A stretch of DNA of 64,000 bases from Paratinospora sagittata (Eukaryota; Streptophyta; Magnoliopsida; Ranunculales; Menispermaceae), in NCBI GenBank assembly GCA_035771175.1, contig CM069605.1, positions 19,275,788 through 19,339,787 on the forward strand. Direction: 5' to 3'. The notes under the pieces are model-generated. The model was not told where the DNA came from and did not search any database. It worked only from the letters and a program-made list of their open reading frames with translations. The position numbers were made by a program, and so were the translations under genes. Numbering within the stretch: position 1 is the first letter of the stretch; each line of letters starts with the position of its first letter. Shown here piece by piece: positions 9,579 through 23,200 of the stretch.

Positions 9579-9641
9579 CCCAAAATTTTATTTTATTTTA
9601 TTTATTTATTTTTATTTTTTGTGCAATCCTAGGGTATTACA

Positions 9642-12600
9642 TTTATTGCATGAACTTACTTTCCGATCACTTGTGAGGGGTCATGGTTGACTAATAATTT
9701 GTAAATTCAATAGCAATAGGACCGGTTAACAGAAAATAACTTAAAGCACTTAGTTTACTAGATCTTTTCTTTATCTTTCAAACGCATTTTAAATTGCTGA
9801 AATTGAAGTTAAAACTAAAATGTTCGGGTCATTTGAAGTTTACTTATCGATTGTTGAAATGATACACCGTTTGATAAATAATCGGTAAGTACACTTCAAA
9901 TGACCATAACTTTTTCGTTTTAACTACGATTTGAGTAATTCCAAATGCGGTGGAAGGAGGAAAAGAAGATCTACTAATTCATGTGCATTAATTAAACTTA
10001 CTTTCTGATCACCGGTGACCGGTCACGGTTGATTATTACTACAAACATTTGATAGCGAAGGGACCGGTTATCGAAAAGTAACTTAAAGCACGTAGTTTAT
10101 TAGATATTTTTTTCCCCTTTCCAACGCATATTAAATTACTAAAATTGGAGTTAGAATGGAAATGGTAGGGTCATTTGAGGTTTACTTGCCAATTCCGGAA
10201 ATGATACACTGTTCGGGAAACAATCGGTAAGTAAACCTTAAATGACCATAACTTTTTCTTTTTAACACGGATTTGAGTAAATTAAAATGCGGTGGTAAGA
10301 TGAGAAGAAGATTTACAACTTTCTTGCATTAACTTACGTTCTGATCAACGGTGACCTGTCACTGATGACTAATACTGTAAACATTTAATAGCAACGGGAC
10401 CGGTCACCGGTTACCACAAAGTAACTTAAAGAACCTTGTTTACTAGATCTTTTTTTTCCTCCTTTCAACACATATTAAATCACTAAAATCGGAGTTAAAA
10501 CTAAAATGTTCAGGTCATTTGAAGTTTACTTATTGGTTGTTGAAATGATAGACCGTTCAATAAACAATCGATAAGTAAACTTCAAACGACCCGAACATTT
10601 TAGTTTTAACTTCCATTTCACCGTTATAAAATGCATTTGAAAGAGAGAAAAGATCTAGTAAACTAGGTGCTTTAAGTTATTTTTCGTTAACTGGTCCTGT
10701 TGCTTTTAATTTACAAATTATTGATCAACCGTGACCCCTCACAAGTGATTGGAAAGTAAGTTAATGAAATAAATTTATTGATTGTTGGAATGATACATCG
10801 TTCGGTAAATAATCAGTAACTAAACTTTAAATGACCACAACTTTTTTGTTTTAACTCCGATTTAAGTAATTGAGAATGCGGTGGAAAGAGAAAGAGAAGA
10901 TCCATAAATTTTTTGCATTAACTTACTTTCAGATCACTGGTGACCGCTCACGGTTGACTAATAGTTTGTACATTAAATAGCAACAAGACCGGTTAACGAA
11001 AAGTAACTTAAAGCACCTAGTTTACTAGATCTTTTCTTCTTCTTTCAAACGAATTTTAAATTGCTGAAATCAGAGTTAAAAATAAATTGCTCAGGTCATT
11101 TGAAGTTTACTTATCGATTGTTGAAATGATAGACAGTTCGATAAACAATCGGTAAGTACACTTTAAATGACCATAACATTTTCGTTTTAACTACTATTTG
11201 AGTAATTCCAAATGTGGTGGAAGGAGGAAGAGAAGATCTACCAATTCATGTGCATTAATTAAACTTACTTTCTGATAACCGGTGACCGGTCACGGTTGAA
11301 TAATACTACAAACATTTGATAGCGACTGGACGGGTCACCGGCAATCGGAAAGTTACTTAAAGCACCTAGTTTACTAGATATTTTCTTCATCTTTCCAACG
11401 CATATTAAATCACTATAATCAAAGATAAAACGAAAACGGTAAGGTCATTTGAAGTTTACTTATCATTTGCTGAAATGATACGCAGTTCGAAAAACAATCG
11501 ACAAGTGAACTTTAAATGACCATAACTTTTTCGTTTTAACTCTTATTTGAGTAATTGAAAATGAGGTGGAAAGAGAAAGAGAAGATCCATTAAATTTATT
11601 GAATTAACTTACTTTTCGATCACTTTTGAGGGGTCACAGTTGACTAATAATTTGTAAATTAAATAGCAACAGAACCGGTTAACGAAAAATAACTTAAAGG
11701 ACCTAGTTTCCTAGATCTTTTCTTTCTCTTTCAAACGCATTTTAAATCGCTGAAATTGAAGTTAAAACTAAAATGTTCGGGTCATTTGAAGTTTACTTAC
11801 CGGTTGTTGAAATGATACACCGTTTGATAAATAATCAGTAAGTACACTTCAAATGACCATAACTTTTTCGTTTTAACTACGATTTGAGTAATTCCAAATG
11901 TGGTGGAAGGAGGAAGAGAAGATTTACCAATTCATGTGCATTAATTAAACTTACATTCTGATCACCGGTGACCGGTCACGGTTGATTAATACTACAAATA
12001 TTTGATAGCGACGGGACGGGTCACCGGTTATCGAAACGTAACTTAAAGCACCTAGTTTACTAGATCATTTCTTCCTTTTTTCAACGCATATTAAATTAGT
12101 AAAATTGGATTTAAAACGAAAATGGTAGGGCCATTTGAAGTTTACTTATCAATTGCTGAAATGATACACTGTTCGGGAAATAATCGGTAGGTAAAATTTA
12201 ATTGACCATAAGTTTCTCGTTTTAACTCTAATTTGAGTAAATGAAAATGCGGTGGAAAGATGAACAGAAGATTTACAGATTAATTGCATTAACTTAGGTT
12301 CTGATAAACGATGACTAGTCACGGTTGACTAATACTGTAAACATTTAATAGCAACGGGACCGGTCACCGATTACCGCAAAATAACTTAAAGAACCTTGTT
12401 TACTAGAACTTTATTTCCTCTTTCCAACACATGTTAAATCACTAAAATCGGAGTTAAAATGAAAACGGTAGGGTGATTTTAAGTTTACTTATCGATTGTT
12501 GAAATGATACATCGTTCGGTTAACAATCAGTAAGTAAACTTTAAATGACCATAACTTTTTTCTTTTAACTCTGAATTAAGTAATTGAAAATGTTGGAAAG

Positions 12601-14253
12601 AGAAACAGAAGATCCATAAATTTATTGCATTAACTTACTTTCAGATCACTGGTGACCGCATACGGTTGACTAATACTTTGTACATTAAATGGCAACAAGA
12701 CCGGTTAACGAAAAGTAACTTAAAGCACCTACTTTATTAGCTATTTTCTTCTTCTTTCAAACGCATTTTAAATTGCTGAAATCAGAGTTAAAACTAAAAT
12801 GTTCGGGTCATTTGAAGCTTACTTATCGATTGTTGAAATGATACACCGTTCGAAAAACAATCGATAAGTGAACTTTAAATGACCATAAATTTGTCGTTTT
12901 AACTCTGATTTGAGTAATTGAAAATGCGGTGGAAAGAGAAATAGAATATCCATAAATTTTTTGCATTAATTTACTTTCCGATCACTTGTGAGCGGTCACA
13001 GTTGACTAATAATTTGTAAATTAAATAGCAACAGGACCGGTTAACGGAAAATAACTTAAAGCACCTAGTTTACTAGATATTTTCTTTCTCTTTCAAACGC
13101 ATTTTAAATCGCTGAAATTGAAGTTAAAACTAAAATGTTCGGGTCTTTTGAAGTTTACTTGTCGATTATTGAAATGATACACCGTTCGATAAATAATCTG
13201 TAAGTACACTTCAAATGACCATAACTTTTTCGTTTTAACTACGATATGAGTAATTCCAAATGCGGTGGAAGGAGAAAAAGAAAATCTACAAATTCATGTG
13301 CATTAATTAAACTTACTTGCTGATCACCGGTGACCGGTCACGGTTGATTAATACTACAAACATTTGATAGCGACAGTACTGGTCATCGGTTATCGAAAAG
13401 TAACTTAAAGCACCTAGTTTACTAGTTCTTTTCCTCCCCTTTCCAACGCATATTAAATCACTAAAATCGGAGTTAAAACAAAATGGTAGGGTCATTTGAG
13501 GTTTACTTTTCAATTGCAAAAATGATACACTGTTCGGGAACCAATCGGGAAGTAAACTTTAAATGACCATAACTGTTCTCCTTTCAACTCTGATTTGGGT
13601 AAATGAAAATGCTGTGGAAAGATGAAGGAAAATTTACAACTTTTTTGCATTAACTTACTTTCTGATCAATGGTGACAGGTCATGGTTGACTAAAATTTTA
13701 AACATTTAATAGCAACAGGGCTAGTCACCAGTTACTGCACAGTAACTTATAGAATCTTGTTTACTAGATCTTTTTTTTCGTCTTTCCAACACATATTAAA
13801 CAACTAAAATCGGAGTTAAAACGAAAATGGTAGGGTAATTTGAAGTTTACTTATCGATTGCTGAAACGATACACTGTTCGGTAAACAATCGGTAGGTAAA
13901 CTTTAAATGACCAGTCACGGTTGACTAATACTGTAAACATTTAAGAGCAACGGGACCGGTCACCGATTACCGCAAAGTAACCTAAAGAACCTTGTTTATT
14001 AGAATTTTTTTTTCTCTTTCCAACACATATTAAATCGCTAAAATCGGAGTTAAAATGAAAACGGTAGGGTGATTCGAAGTTTACTTATCGATTGTTGAAA
14101 AGATACATCGTTCGGTTAACAATCAGTAAGTAAACTTTAAATGACCATAACTTTTTCGTTTTAACTCCGAATAAAGTAATTGAAAATGCGGTGGAAAGAG
14201 AAAAAGAAGATCCATAAATTTATTGCATTAAGTTACTTTCAGATCACTGGTGA
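9642..14253 (+). repeat. Satellite array 1 (about 343-bp monomer)
   Basis: Tandem repeat whose monomer starts are marked by AACTTACTTTC-GATCA words near 9653, 9995, 10331, 10920, 11272, 11616, 11948, 12291, 12632, 12968, 13310, 13652 and 14230; normal spacing is 332-352 bp. Each monomer holds AACTTAAAGCACCTAG, a pyrimidine tract, and a long imperfect inverted repeat around TCATTTGAAGTTTACTTA. Five monomer variants recur in a fixed order (see finding). An inverted half-monomer lies at about 10555-10772. No coding potential. The length is close to twice a nucleosomal repeat. Centromeric identity is inferred from array form and company, not shown. Confidence 0.95.
10555..10772 (-). repeat. Inverted half-monomer inside satellite array 1
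   Basis: From the loop of the palindrome at about 10555 the sequence reads as the reverse complement of a c-type monomer (GATCTAGTAAACTAGGTGCT, then ACCCCTCACAAGTGATTGG, AAAGTAAGTTAATG) until about 10772, where the forward orientation resumes at GATTGTTGGAATGATACATCG. All other monomers in both arrays are forward. Confidence 0.85.
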
Positions 14254-17245
14254 TGTGACGACCCCGCACCCCTGACCACCAACCCAGCAGGGAATGGCGT
14301 GCGGAATGCCGGGGCGGGACGCCCGCGTAGGCATCTCCGGCCACTCCTCAACTCCCGTGAGGTGGTTGAGACCCTACGAGCCTTATCTCAAACAACGACA
14401 TAATATCAAAAGGTACTAAACAAAACTACACACCGTATTAATCATCAAAGACAAGAGATAATCCATAAAAATGAACCATAAACAAAATCATAATCCCTAC
14501 AGTCCATTAAAATTGACATACACATAAAGTCCAAAATTGTGGGTCCAACTAAAAACCGTCATATGCCCACATGGTCTATCTAACAAGTCCCAACTCACCC
14601 ATACTACAATGTGGTAAGTGTTATAATTACATAATTCAAAATATAATATTTCAAAATTTAAAGCACAGTTCAATCGAAATGCCTCTCAACTCACATCGAG
14701 GCCTTGGATTCTCTCGCAGGCAAGGCCCTCAAGATATGACTACTCCTTTGCCCTTATTCGGGACAGAAGGACCTGAAAGAGGAAAATGAGAGTGAGCCAA
14801 CGGTGCCCAGTGAATAGAATTCAAATATGCTATCAATACTCGTCAATAAATATCATGTATGCATGTCAATGTGTAGCATGATTAAAAGCTCATAACATAT
14901 AGATATCAAGCATTTATAATAAGTTCGATGCAAGTAAAAGCTTATCAATTTGGAACCACATTCCACTTGCATTGGGTTACTAGTGCACGTCTATTTCACC
15001 GTACCGTTGACCCCAATCGTGTTTATTTGGGGTTACTAGTACACGTCTATTTCACCGTACCATTGACCCCAATCATTTCCTTTTTAAAAGCCTCCTATGA
15101 CAAGGTTAAGTCCCCCTATTAGCCAGATAGATGGGCCCAACCAAAGTCATAAGGTTTTCTCAAATCAATGCATCATTCAAAACATTAGAACACATTCATG
15201 CTTTCAACATGCAATATATATAAGTGATATGATGACATAAAAGATATAATCATAAAAGAAGTCTACTAACAACCAAGCCTCGCAAGAGTATTTAACCACA
15301 CACGACCACCAAACCGAATCAACCCAATCAAGATCCTGAAACATTCATCAATATCCTACCATACATCAATTTCTACGCTCAATCACATAGACATTACACA
15401 TCAACCCTAAATCAGCCCACATATAGACAATAGGCCTAAATCTCATCTAATCCCATCATTCAACTCAAATCACATGACTTAGGCCTCTAATGCATAGTTT
15501 TCATTCATAAACCATTTTGTTAATAAAAAATACTGATTTTTAATTCCTTAGGCCTAAACATGCCTAAATTGGGTTACTTGATCACAAGTAGGCCTAACGC
15601 ATGATATGGTCACAACCACCAAATCAGTAGCTTAATCAACCCTAATCATGCTTAATTAAACATAAGTTGCATCAATTCAATGATTCTAGGCCAAAAGCAT
15701 CGAAAGCCCTAAAATAGGAAATTTTCCATACTTAGGCCATATTGCCTATTTACACTAGGTCACCATGTTCGGCCATGTATATCACTGATTTTGCATCATG
15801 GGTTCATCAACAATGGCAACTAGGTCAACATAGTTGACATGCAAGCTATTTGGAAAGGTCTAAGTTCATATTCTAAATTTGGGTCTAATACAAGCAACTC
15901 TACCAATTCTTCATTTAATATTCTGTTCAGATGTATTAATCTACCAACATAAATATTTAATCACAAAATCAACCGTACAGATTGAAGTATATGAAGAAAC
16001 AAGCCTTCTGTCCAAATATCAGCCCAATCCAACGGTGGACCGAAAAGATAAGTATCATTGATGAACAAGTCTCTAATTAGACAATTTCTCCTTTCCTGCT
16101 GCAAATTCTCAAACTCAGATGACTATATCACACAACATACTTAACTCATCAACATCTCAACCGATTAGAATTCAGAAATATCAGATGTAAACTGCATACC
16201 CAAATTTCATATCCATCCAACGGTAGATTGAGGAGATCTATAAGTTTCCGAGAAACGGCGCGAGAAATCCATACTTTCCGATCATCTTTGTTTGAGAGAT
16301 TAGATCTCTTAGACGAAACCTCTAATCAAGATCTTCGCCGTACAGAATGAAGAAATATCGGGTTTACACTACATACCCCAATTTGATATCCATCCGACGG
16401 TAGATTGAGGAGAACTGTAAGTTTGAGCGAAACGGCGCGAGAAATCCAAACTTTCCGACCAGCTTGGTTTGAGAGGTTAGATCTCTTAGAAGAAACCTCA
16501 AATCAAGATCTCCCTTGTTCAGAATGCAAAACCATCAGCTACGAACTTGCTGACAGAATTTGAGCTTAATCTGGCCATATATCCCGAAGATCCAGCTCTT
16601 TGATGAAAACGTCGCAGAGATTTTCCTCCTGCAACTCCCTCTTTCTTTCTCTTCTTCTTTCCTTTCTCTTCTTTTCTTTTATTTTTTTTCCTTTCTCTCC
16701 ACTCACCTCACTTTCTAGCACTTCCTTGATTCACTCCACTCACCTCACTTTCTAGCACATTCTTGTAGCACATTCTTGGATTCCCTTCACTCACCTCACT
16801 TTCTAGCACTTCCTTGGAGATGAGAAGTGGGCATGGGACACTTGTCCACTTTCATGCACCAACCTTCACATGTGTTGGTCTCATACTACCCATACCAACC
16901 ACATGTACTTTAACCAATCTCATGCTTCCATGTATTTTAAATGTCCAATCCATTTAATACACTAAATTTTCATTCTCATTTATCCTTTTATTCAATCAAT
17001 CCTAACCCATATCAATTCATGGTTTAATGGGCCCATGCATAAATAATAACATATGCATTATACTTTAATTTAACATGACCCATATACAATTTATGATACA
17101 CATATTTATATACATTACCAAGCATCAACTATACAAACATTAAACAACCATCAAACAAACATGAAACATATCAAGGCAACACATAGAGTTCGGGCAAAGT
17201 GCAATTGGGTTATGGGCTAGATGAAATAATTTTCGGGGCGTCACA
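14254..17245 (-). mobile_element. X1: complete solo LTR of chromovirus family X (2,992 bp)
   Basis: It starts TGTGACGACCCC and ends GGGGCGTCACA, with a perfect 5-bp target duplication GGTGA (14249-14253 and 17246-17250) in the satellite. No coding domains, primer site or purine tract, so it is a solo LTR. Transcription should run on the minus strand, judged from the orientation of the splice-acceptor-like block (14772-14813), which matches element A. Internal repeats: a block of about 55 bp around 14975-15076 (twice), a 177-bp block (16191-16367 and 16368-16544), and CACTCACCTCACTTTCTAGC (three times, about 16738-16812 plus an upstream copy). Confidence 0.92.
14772..14813 (-). promoter_or_regulatory. 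Splice-acceptor-like block in X1
   Basis: Minus strand: TCACTGGGCACC, then TTGGCTCACTCTC, a pyrimidine-rich stretch and CTCTTTCAGG. Same arrangement as in element A and the other X copies. Confidence 0.5.
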
Positions 17246-20200
17246 GGTGACCACTCACGGTAGACTAGTACTTTGTACATTAAATAGCAACAAGACCGGT
17301 TAACGAAAAGTAACTTAAAACGCCTAGTTTACTAACATGTTCGGGTCATTTGAAGTTTACTTATCGATTGTTGAAATGACAGACCGTCGATAAACAATCG
17401 GTAAGTACACTTCAAATGACCATAACTTTTTCGTTTTAACTACTATTTGAGTAATTCCAAATGTGGTGGAAGAAGGAAGAGAAGATCTACCAATTCATGT
17501 GCATTAATTAAAGTTACTTTCTGATCACCGGTGACCGGTCACGATTGATTAATACTACAAACATTTGATAGCACCTAGTTTACTAGATCTTTTATTCCTC
17601 TTCCTAATGCATATTAAATCGCTAAAATCAGAGTTAAAACAAATACGGTAGGGTCATTTGAAGTTTACTTATCATTTGCTGAAATGATACACCGTTCGAA
17701 AAACAATCGATAAGTGAACTTTAAACGACCATAAATTTTTCGTTTTAACTTTGATTTGAGTAATTGAAAATGCGATGGAAAGAGAAAGAGAAGATCCATA
17801 AATTTATTGCATTAACTTACTTTCCGATCACTTGTGAGGGTCACGGTTGACTAATAATTTGTTAATTAAATAGCAATAGGACCGGTTAACGGAAAATAAC
17901 TTAAAACACCTAGTTTACTAGATCTTTTCTTTCTCTTTCCAACGCATTTTAAATCGCTGAAATTGAAGTTAAAACTAAAATGTTCGGGTCATTTGAAATT
18001 TACTTATCGATTGTTGAAAGGATACACCGTTTGATAAATAATCGGTTAGTACACTTCTAATGACCATAACTTTTTTGTTTTAACTACGGTTTGAGTAATT
18101 CCAAATGCGGTGGAAGGCGGAAAAGAAGATCTACAAATTCTTGTGCATTAATTAAACTTACTTTCTGATCACCGGTTACAAACATTTGATAGCGACGGTA
18201 CTGGTCATCGGTTATCGAAAAGTAACTTAAAACACCTAGTTTACTAGATCTTTTTTTCCACTTTCCAACACATATTAAATCACTAAAATTGGAGCTAAAA
18301 TGAAAATGGTAGGGTCATTTGAGGTTTACTTATCAATTGCTGAAATGATACACTGTTCGGGAAACAATCAGTAAGTAAACTTTAAATGACCATAACTTTT
18401 TCCTTTTAACTTTGATTTGAGTAAATGAAAATGCTGTGGAAAGATGAAGAGAAGATTTACAACTTTTTTGCATTAACTTACTTTCTGATCAACGGTGACA
18501 GGTCACGGTTGACTAAAACTTTAAACATTTAATAGCAACGGGACCAGTCACCAGTTACTACAAAGTAACTTAAAGAACCTTGTTTACTAGATCTTTTTAT
18601 CTTCTTTCCAACACATATTAAATCACTAAAATCAGAGTTAAAACGAAAATGGTAGGGTCATTTGAAGTTTACTTATCGATTGCTGAAACCATACACAGTT
18701 CATTAAACAATCGGTAGGTATACTTTAAATGACCATAGCTTTCTCGTTTTAACTCCGATTTGAGTAAATGAAAATGCGGTGGAAAGATGAAGAGAAGATT
18801 TACCGATTAATTGCATTAACTTACTTTCTGATAAATGGTGACCAGTCACTGTTGACTAATACTGTAAAAACTTAATAGCAACGGGGCCGGTCACCGATTA
18901 CCACAAAGTAACCTAAAGAACCTTGTTTACTAGAACTTTTTTTCCTCTTTCCAACACATATTAAATCACTAAAATCGGAGTTAAAATGAAAACGGTAGGG
19001 TGATTCGAAGTTTACTTATCGATTGTTAAAATGATACATCGTTCGATTAACAATCAGTAAGTAAACTTTAAATGACCATAACTTTTTCGTTTTAACTCCG
19101 AATTAAGTAATTGAAAATGCGGTGGAAAGAGAAAGAGAAGATCCATAAATTTATTGCATTAACTTACTTTTAGATCACTGGTGACCGCTCACGGTAGACT
19201 AGTGCTTTGTACATTAAATAGCAACGAGACCGGTTCACGAAAAGTAACTTAAAGCACCAAGTTTACTAGCACTTTTGTTCTTATTTCAAACCCATTTTAA
19301 ATTTGCTGAAATCAGAGTTAAAACCAAAATGTTCGGGTCATTTGAAGTTTACTTATCGATTGTTGAAATGACAGACCGTCGATAAACAATCGGTAAGTAC
19401 ACTTCAAATGACCATAACTTTTTCGTTTTAACTACTATTTGAGTAATTCCAAATGTCGTGGAAGGAGGAAAAGAAGATCTACCAATTTATGTGCATTAAT
19501 TAAACTTACTTTCTGATCACCGGTGACCGGTCACGGTTGACTAATACTACAAACATTTGATAGCGACGGGTCGGGTCACCGGTTATCGAAAAGTAACTTA
19601 AAGCACCAAGTTTACTGGATCTTTTTTTCTTTTTTCCAACGCATATTAAATCACTAAAATCAGAGTTAAAACGGAAACGGTAGGGTCATTTGAAGTTTAT
19701 TTTTCATTTGCTGAAATGATACACCGTTCAAAAAACAATTGATAAGTGAACTTTAAATGACCATAACTTTTTCGTTTTAACTTTGATTTGAGTAATTGAA
19801 AATGCTGTGGAAAGAGAAAGAGAAGATCCATAAATTTATTGCATTAACTTACTTTTCGATAACTTTTGAGGGGTCACGGTTGACTAATAATTTGTTAATC
19901 AAATAGCAACAGGACCGGTTAACGGAAAATAACTTAAAACACCTAGTTTACTAGATCTTTTCTTTCTCTTTCAAACGCATTTTAAATCGTTCAAATTGTT
20001 CAAATTGAAGTAAAAACTAAAATGTTCGGGTCATTTGAAATTTACTTATCGATTGTTGAAATGATACTCCGTTTGATAAATAATCGGTTAGTATACTTCT
20101 AATGACCATAACTTTTTCGTTTTAACTACAGTTTGAGTAATTCCAAATGCGGTGGAAGGAGGAAAAGAAGATCTACAAATTCATGTGCATTAATTAAACT

Positions 20201-23200
20201 TACTTTCTGATCACCGGTGACAGGTCACGGTTTATTAATACTACAAACATTTGATAGCGACGGTACTGGTCATCGGTTATCGAAAAGTAACTTAAAGCAC
20301 CTGGTTTACTAGATCTTTTCTTCCACTTTCCAATGCATATGAAATCACTAAAATCGGAGTTACAACGAAAATGGTACGGTCATTTGCGGTTTACTTATCA
20401 ATTGCTGAAATGATAAACTGTTCGGGAAACAATCGATAAGTAAACTTTAAATGACCATAACTTTTTCGTTTTAACTCTGATTTGAGTAAATGAAAATGCT
20501 GTGGAAAGATGAAGAGAAGATTTACTACTTTTTTGCATTAACTTATTTTCTGATCAACGGTGATCGGTCACAGTTGACTAATACTGTAAACATTTAATAG
20601 CAACGGGACCGGTCATCGATTATTGCAAAGTAACTTAAAGAACCTTGTTGACTAGAACCTTTTTTCCTCTTTCCAACACATATTAAATCACTAAAATCGG
20701 AGTTAAAATGAAAACGGTAGGGTGATTTGAAGTTTACTTATCGATTGTTGAAATGATACATCGTTCGGTTAACAATCAGTAAGTAAACTTTAAATGACCA
20801 TAACTTTTTCTTTTTAACTCCGAATTAAGTAATTGAAAATGCGGTGGAAAGAGAAATAGAAGATCCATAAATTTATTGCATTAACTTACTTTCAGATCAC
20901 TGGTGACCGCTCACGGTTGACTAAACAATCGGCAAGTACACTTCAAATGACCATAACTTTTTTGTTTTAACTACTATTTGAGTAATTCCAAATGTGGTGG
21001 AAGGAGGAAGAGAAGATCTACCAATTCATGTGTATTAAACTTACCTTCCGATCACCAGTGACCGGTCATGGTTTATTAATACTACAAATCTTTGATAGTG
21101 ATGGGACCGGTCACCGGTTATCGAAAAGTAGCTTAAATCTTCTAGTTTAGTAGATATTTTCTTCCTCTTTCCAAAGCATATTAAATCACTACAAATCGGA
21201 GTTAAAATGAAAACGGTAGGGTGATTTGAAGTTTACTTATGGATTGCTTAAATGATACATCGTTCGGTAAACAATCAGTAAGTAAACTTTAAATAACCAT
21301 AACTTTTTCGCTTTAACTCTGATTTGAGTAATTGATATTGCAGTGGAAAAAGAAATAGAAGATCAATAAATTTATTGCATTAACTTATTTACCGATCATT
21401 GGTGAGGGGTCTCGGTTGACTAATAATTTGTAAATTAAATAGCAATGGGACCGGTTAACGAAAAATAACTTAAAGCACCTAGTGTACTAGATCTTTTCTT
21501 CCTCTTTCAAACACATTTTAAATTGCTGAAATCAGAGTGAAAACTAAAATGTTAGGGTCATTTGAAGTTTAGTTATTGATTGTTGAAATGATAGACCGTT
21601 CGATAAACAATCGGTAAGTACACTTCAAAGACCCTAGATTTTTTGTTTTAAGGATTTGAGTAATTCCAAATGCCGTGGAGAGAGGAAGAGAAGATTTAGC
21701 AATTCATGTGCATTAAACTTACCTTCCGATCACCGGTGACCAATCACGGTTTATTAATACTACAAATCTTTGATAGGAATGGAACCGGTCACCTGTTATC
21801 GAAAAGTAACTTAAAGCATTTAGTTTACTAGATCTTTTCATCCTCTTTCCAACTCATATTAAATCACTAAAATCGAAGTTAAAATGAAAACGATAGGGTC
21901 ATTTGAAGTTTACTTATCAATTGCTGAAATGATACATCGTTCGGTAAACAATCAGTAAGTAAACTTTAAATAAACATAACTTTTTCGTTTTAACTCCGAT
22001 TTGAGTAATTGAAAATGAGGTTGAAAGAGAAAGAGAAGATCCATAAATTTATTGCATTAACTTACTTTCTTATCATTGGTCCTTGGTCACGGTTGACTAA
22101 TAATTTGTAAATTAAATAAAAACGGGACCGGTTAACAGAAAATAACTAAAAGCACCTAGTTTACTAGATCTTTTCTTCTTCTTTAAAACTCATTTTAAAT
22201 TGCAAAAATTAGAGTTAAAACTAAAATTTTCGGGTCATTTGAAGTTTAGTTATTGATTGTTGAAATGATACACCGTTCGAAAAACAATCGATAAGTACAC
22301 TTCAAACGACCCCAACTTTTTCGTTTTAACTACGATTAGAGCAATTCCAAATGCGGTGGAAGAAGGAAGAGAAGATCTACCAATTCATGTGCATTAAACT
22401 TACTTTTCGATCACCGGTGACCGGTCACGGTTGATTAATACTACATATATTTGATAGCGACGGTACCAGTCACCGGTTATCAAAAAGTAACTTAAAGCAC
22501 CTAGTTTACTAGATCTTTTCTCCCTCTTTCCAAAGCATATTAAATCACTAAAATCGGAGTTAAAACGAAAATGGTAGGGTCATTTGAAGTTTACTTATCA
22601 TTTGTTGAAATGATACACCGTTCGAAAAACAATCGATAAGTGAACTTTAAATGACCATAACTTTTTCGTTTTAACTCTGATTTGAGTAACTGAAATTGCG
22701 ATGGAAAAAGAAAGAGAAGATCCATAAATTTATTGCATTAACTTACTTTCCGATCACTTGTGAGGGGTCACGGTTGACTAATAATTTTTAAATTAAATAG
22801 CAACAGGACCGGTTAACGGAAAATAACTTAAAGCACCTAGTTTACTAGATCTTTTCTCTTTCTTTCAAACAAATTTTAATTCGCTGAAATTGAAGTTAAA
22901 ACTAAAATGTTCAGGTCATTTGAAGTTTACTTATCGATTGTTGAAATGATACACCGTTTGATAATTAATTGGTAATTACACTTCAAATGACCATAACTTT
23001 TTCATCTTGACTACGATTGGAGTAATTCCAAATGCGGTGGAAGGAGGAAAAGTAGATCTACAAATTCATGTGCATTAATTAAACTTACTTTCTGATCTTC
23101 AGTGACTGGTCACGGTTGATTAATACTATAAACATTTGATAGCGACAGGACTGGTCATCGGTTATCGAAAAGTAACTTAAAGCACCAAGTTTACTTGATC

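Larger units (their letters stand above)
1..9641 (-). mobile_element. Element A: Tekay-like chromovirus (Ty3/gypsy), degenerate, left end cut by window
   Basis: Two related blocks (1-1177 and 8208-9641) flank an interior that reads on the minus strand as primer site, extra ORF, gag, RT, RNase H, integrase, chromodomain, second extra ORF and polypurine tract. Domain order and the C-terminal chromodomain place it among chromoviruses; the chromodomain core and the 3' signature (coding tail, purine tract, TGTAATACCC) resemble the Tekay/Del lineage. Every domain carries stops, frameshifts or deletions, and zinc knuckle, protease and N-terminal RT are gone. It sits in the satellite: sequence right of 9641 is satellite, and the target duplication would be TTTAT at 9642-9646, but the left copy lies outside the window. 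Lineage is from recognised motifs, not a search. Confidence 0.9.
8208..9641 (-). repeat. Element A 5' LTR (1,434 bp)
   Basis: Complete LTR, TGTCACACCCC at 8208 to GGGTATTACA at 9641 on the plus strand, with TG...CA ends. It contains a TATA-like box (minus strand, 9478-9486), a four-unit GC-rich repeat upstream of it (9493-9578) and a splice-acceptor-like block (8453-8490). An internal near-repeat of a TTCACGTACAGATGTC word occurs around 8634 and 8711. Confidence 0.93.
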
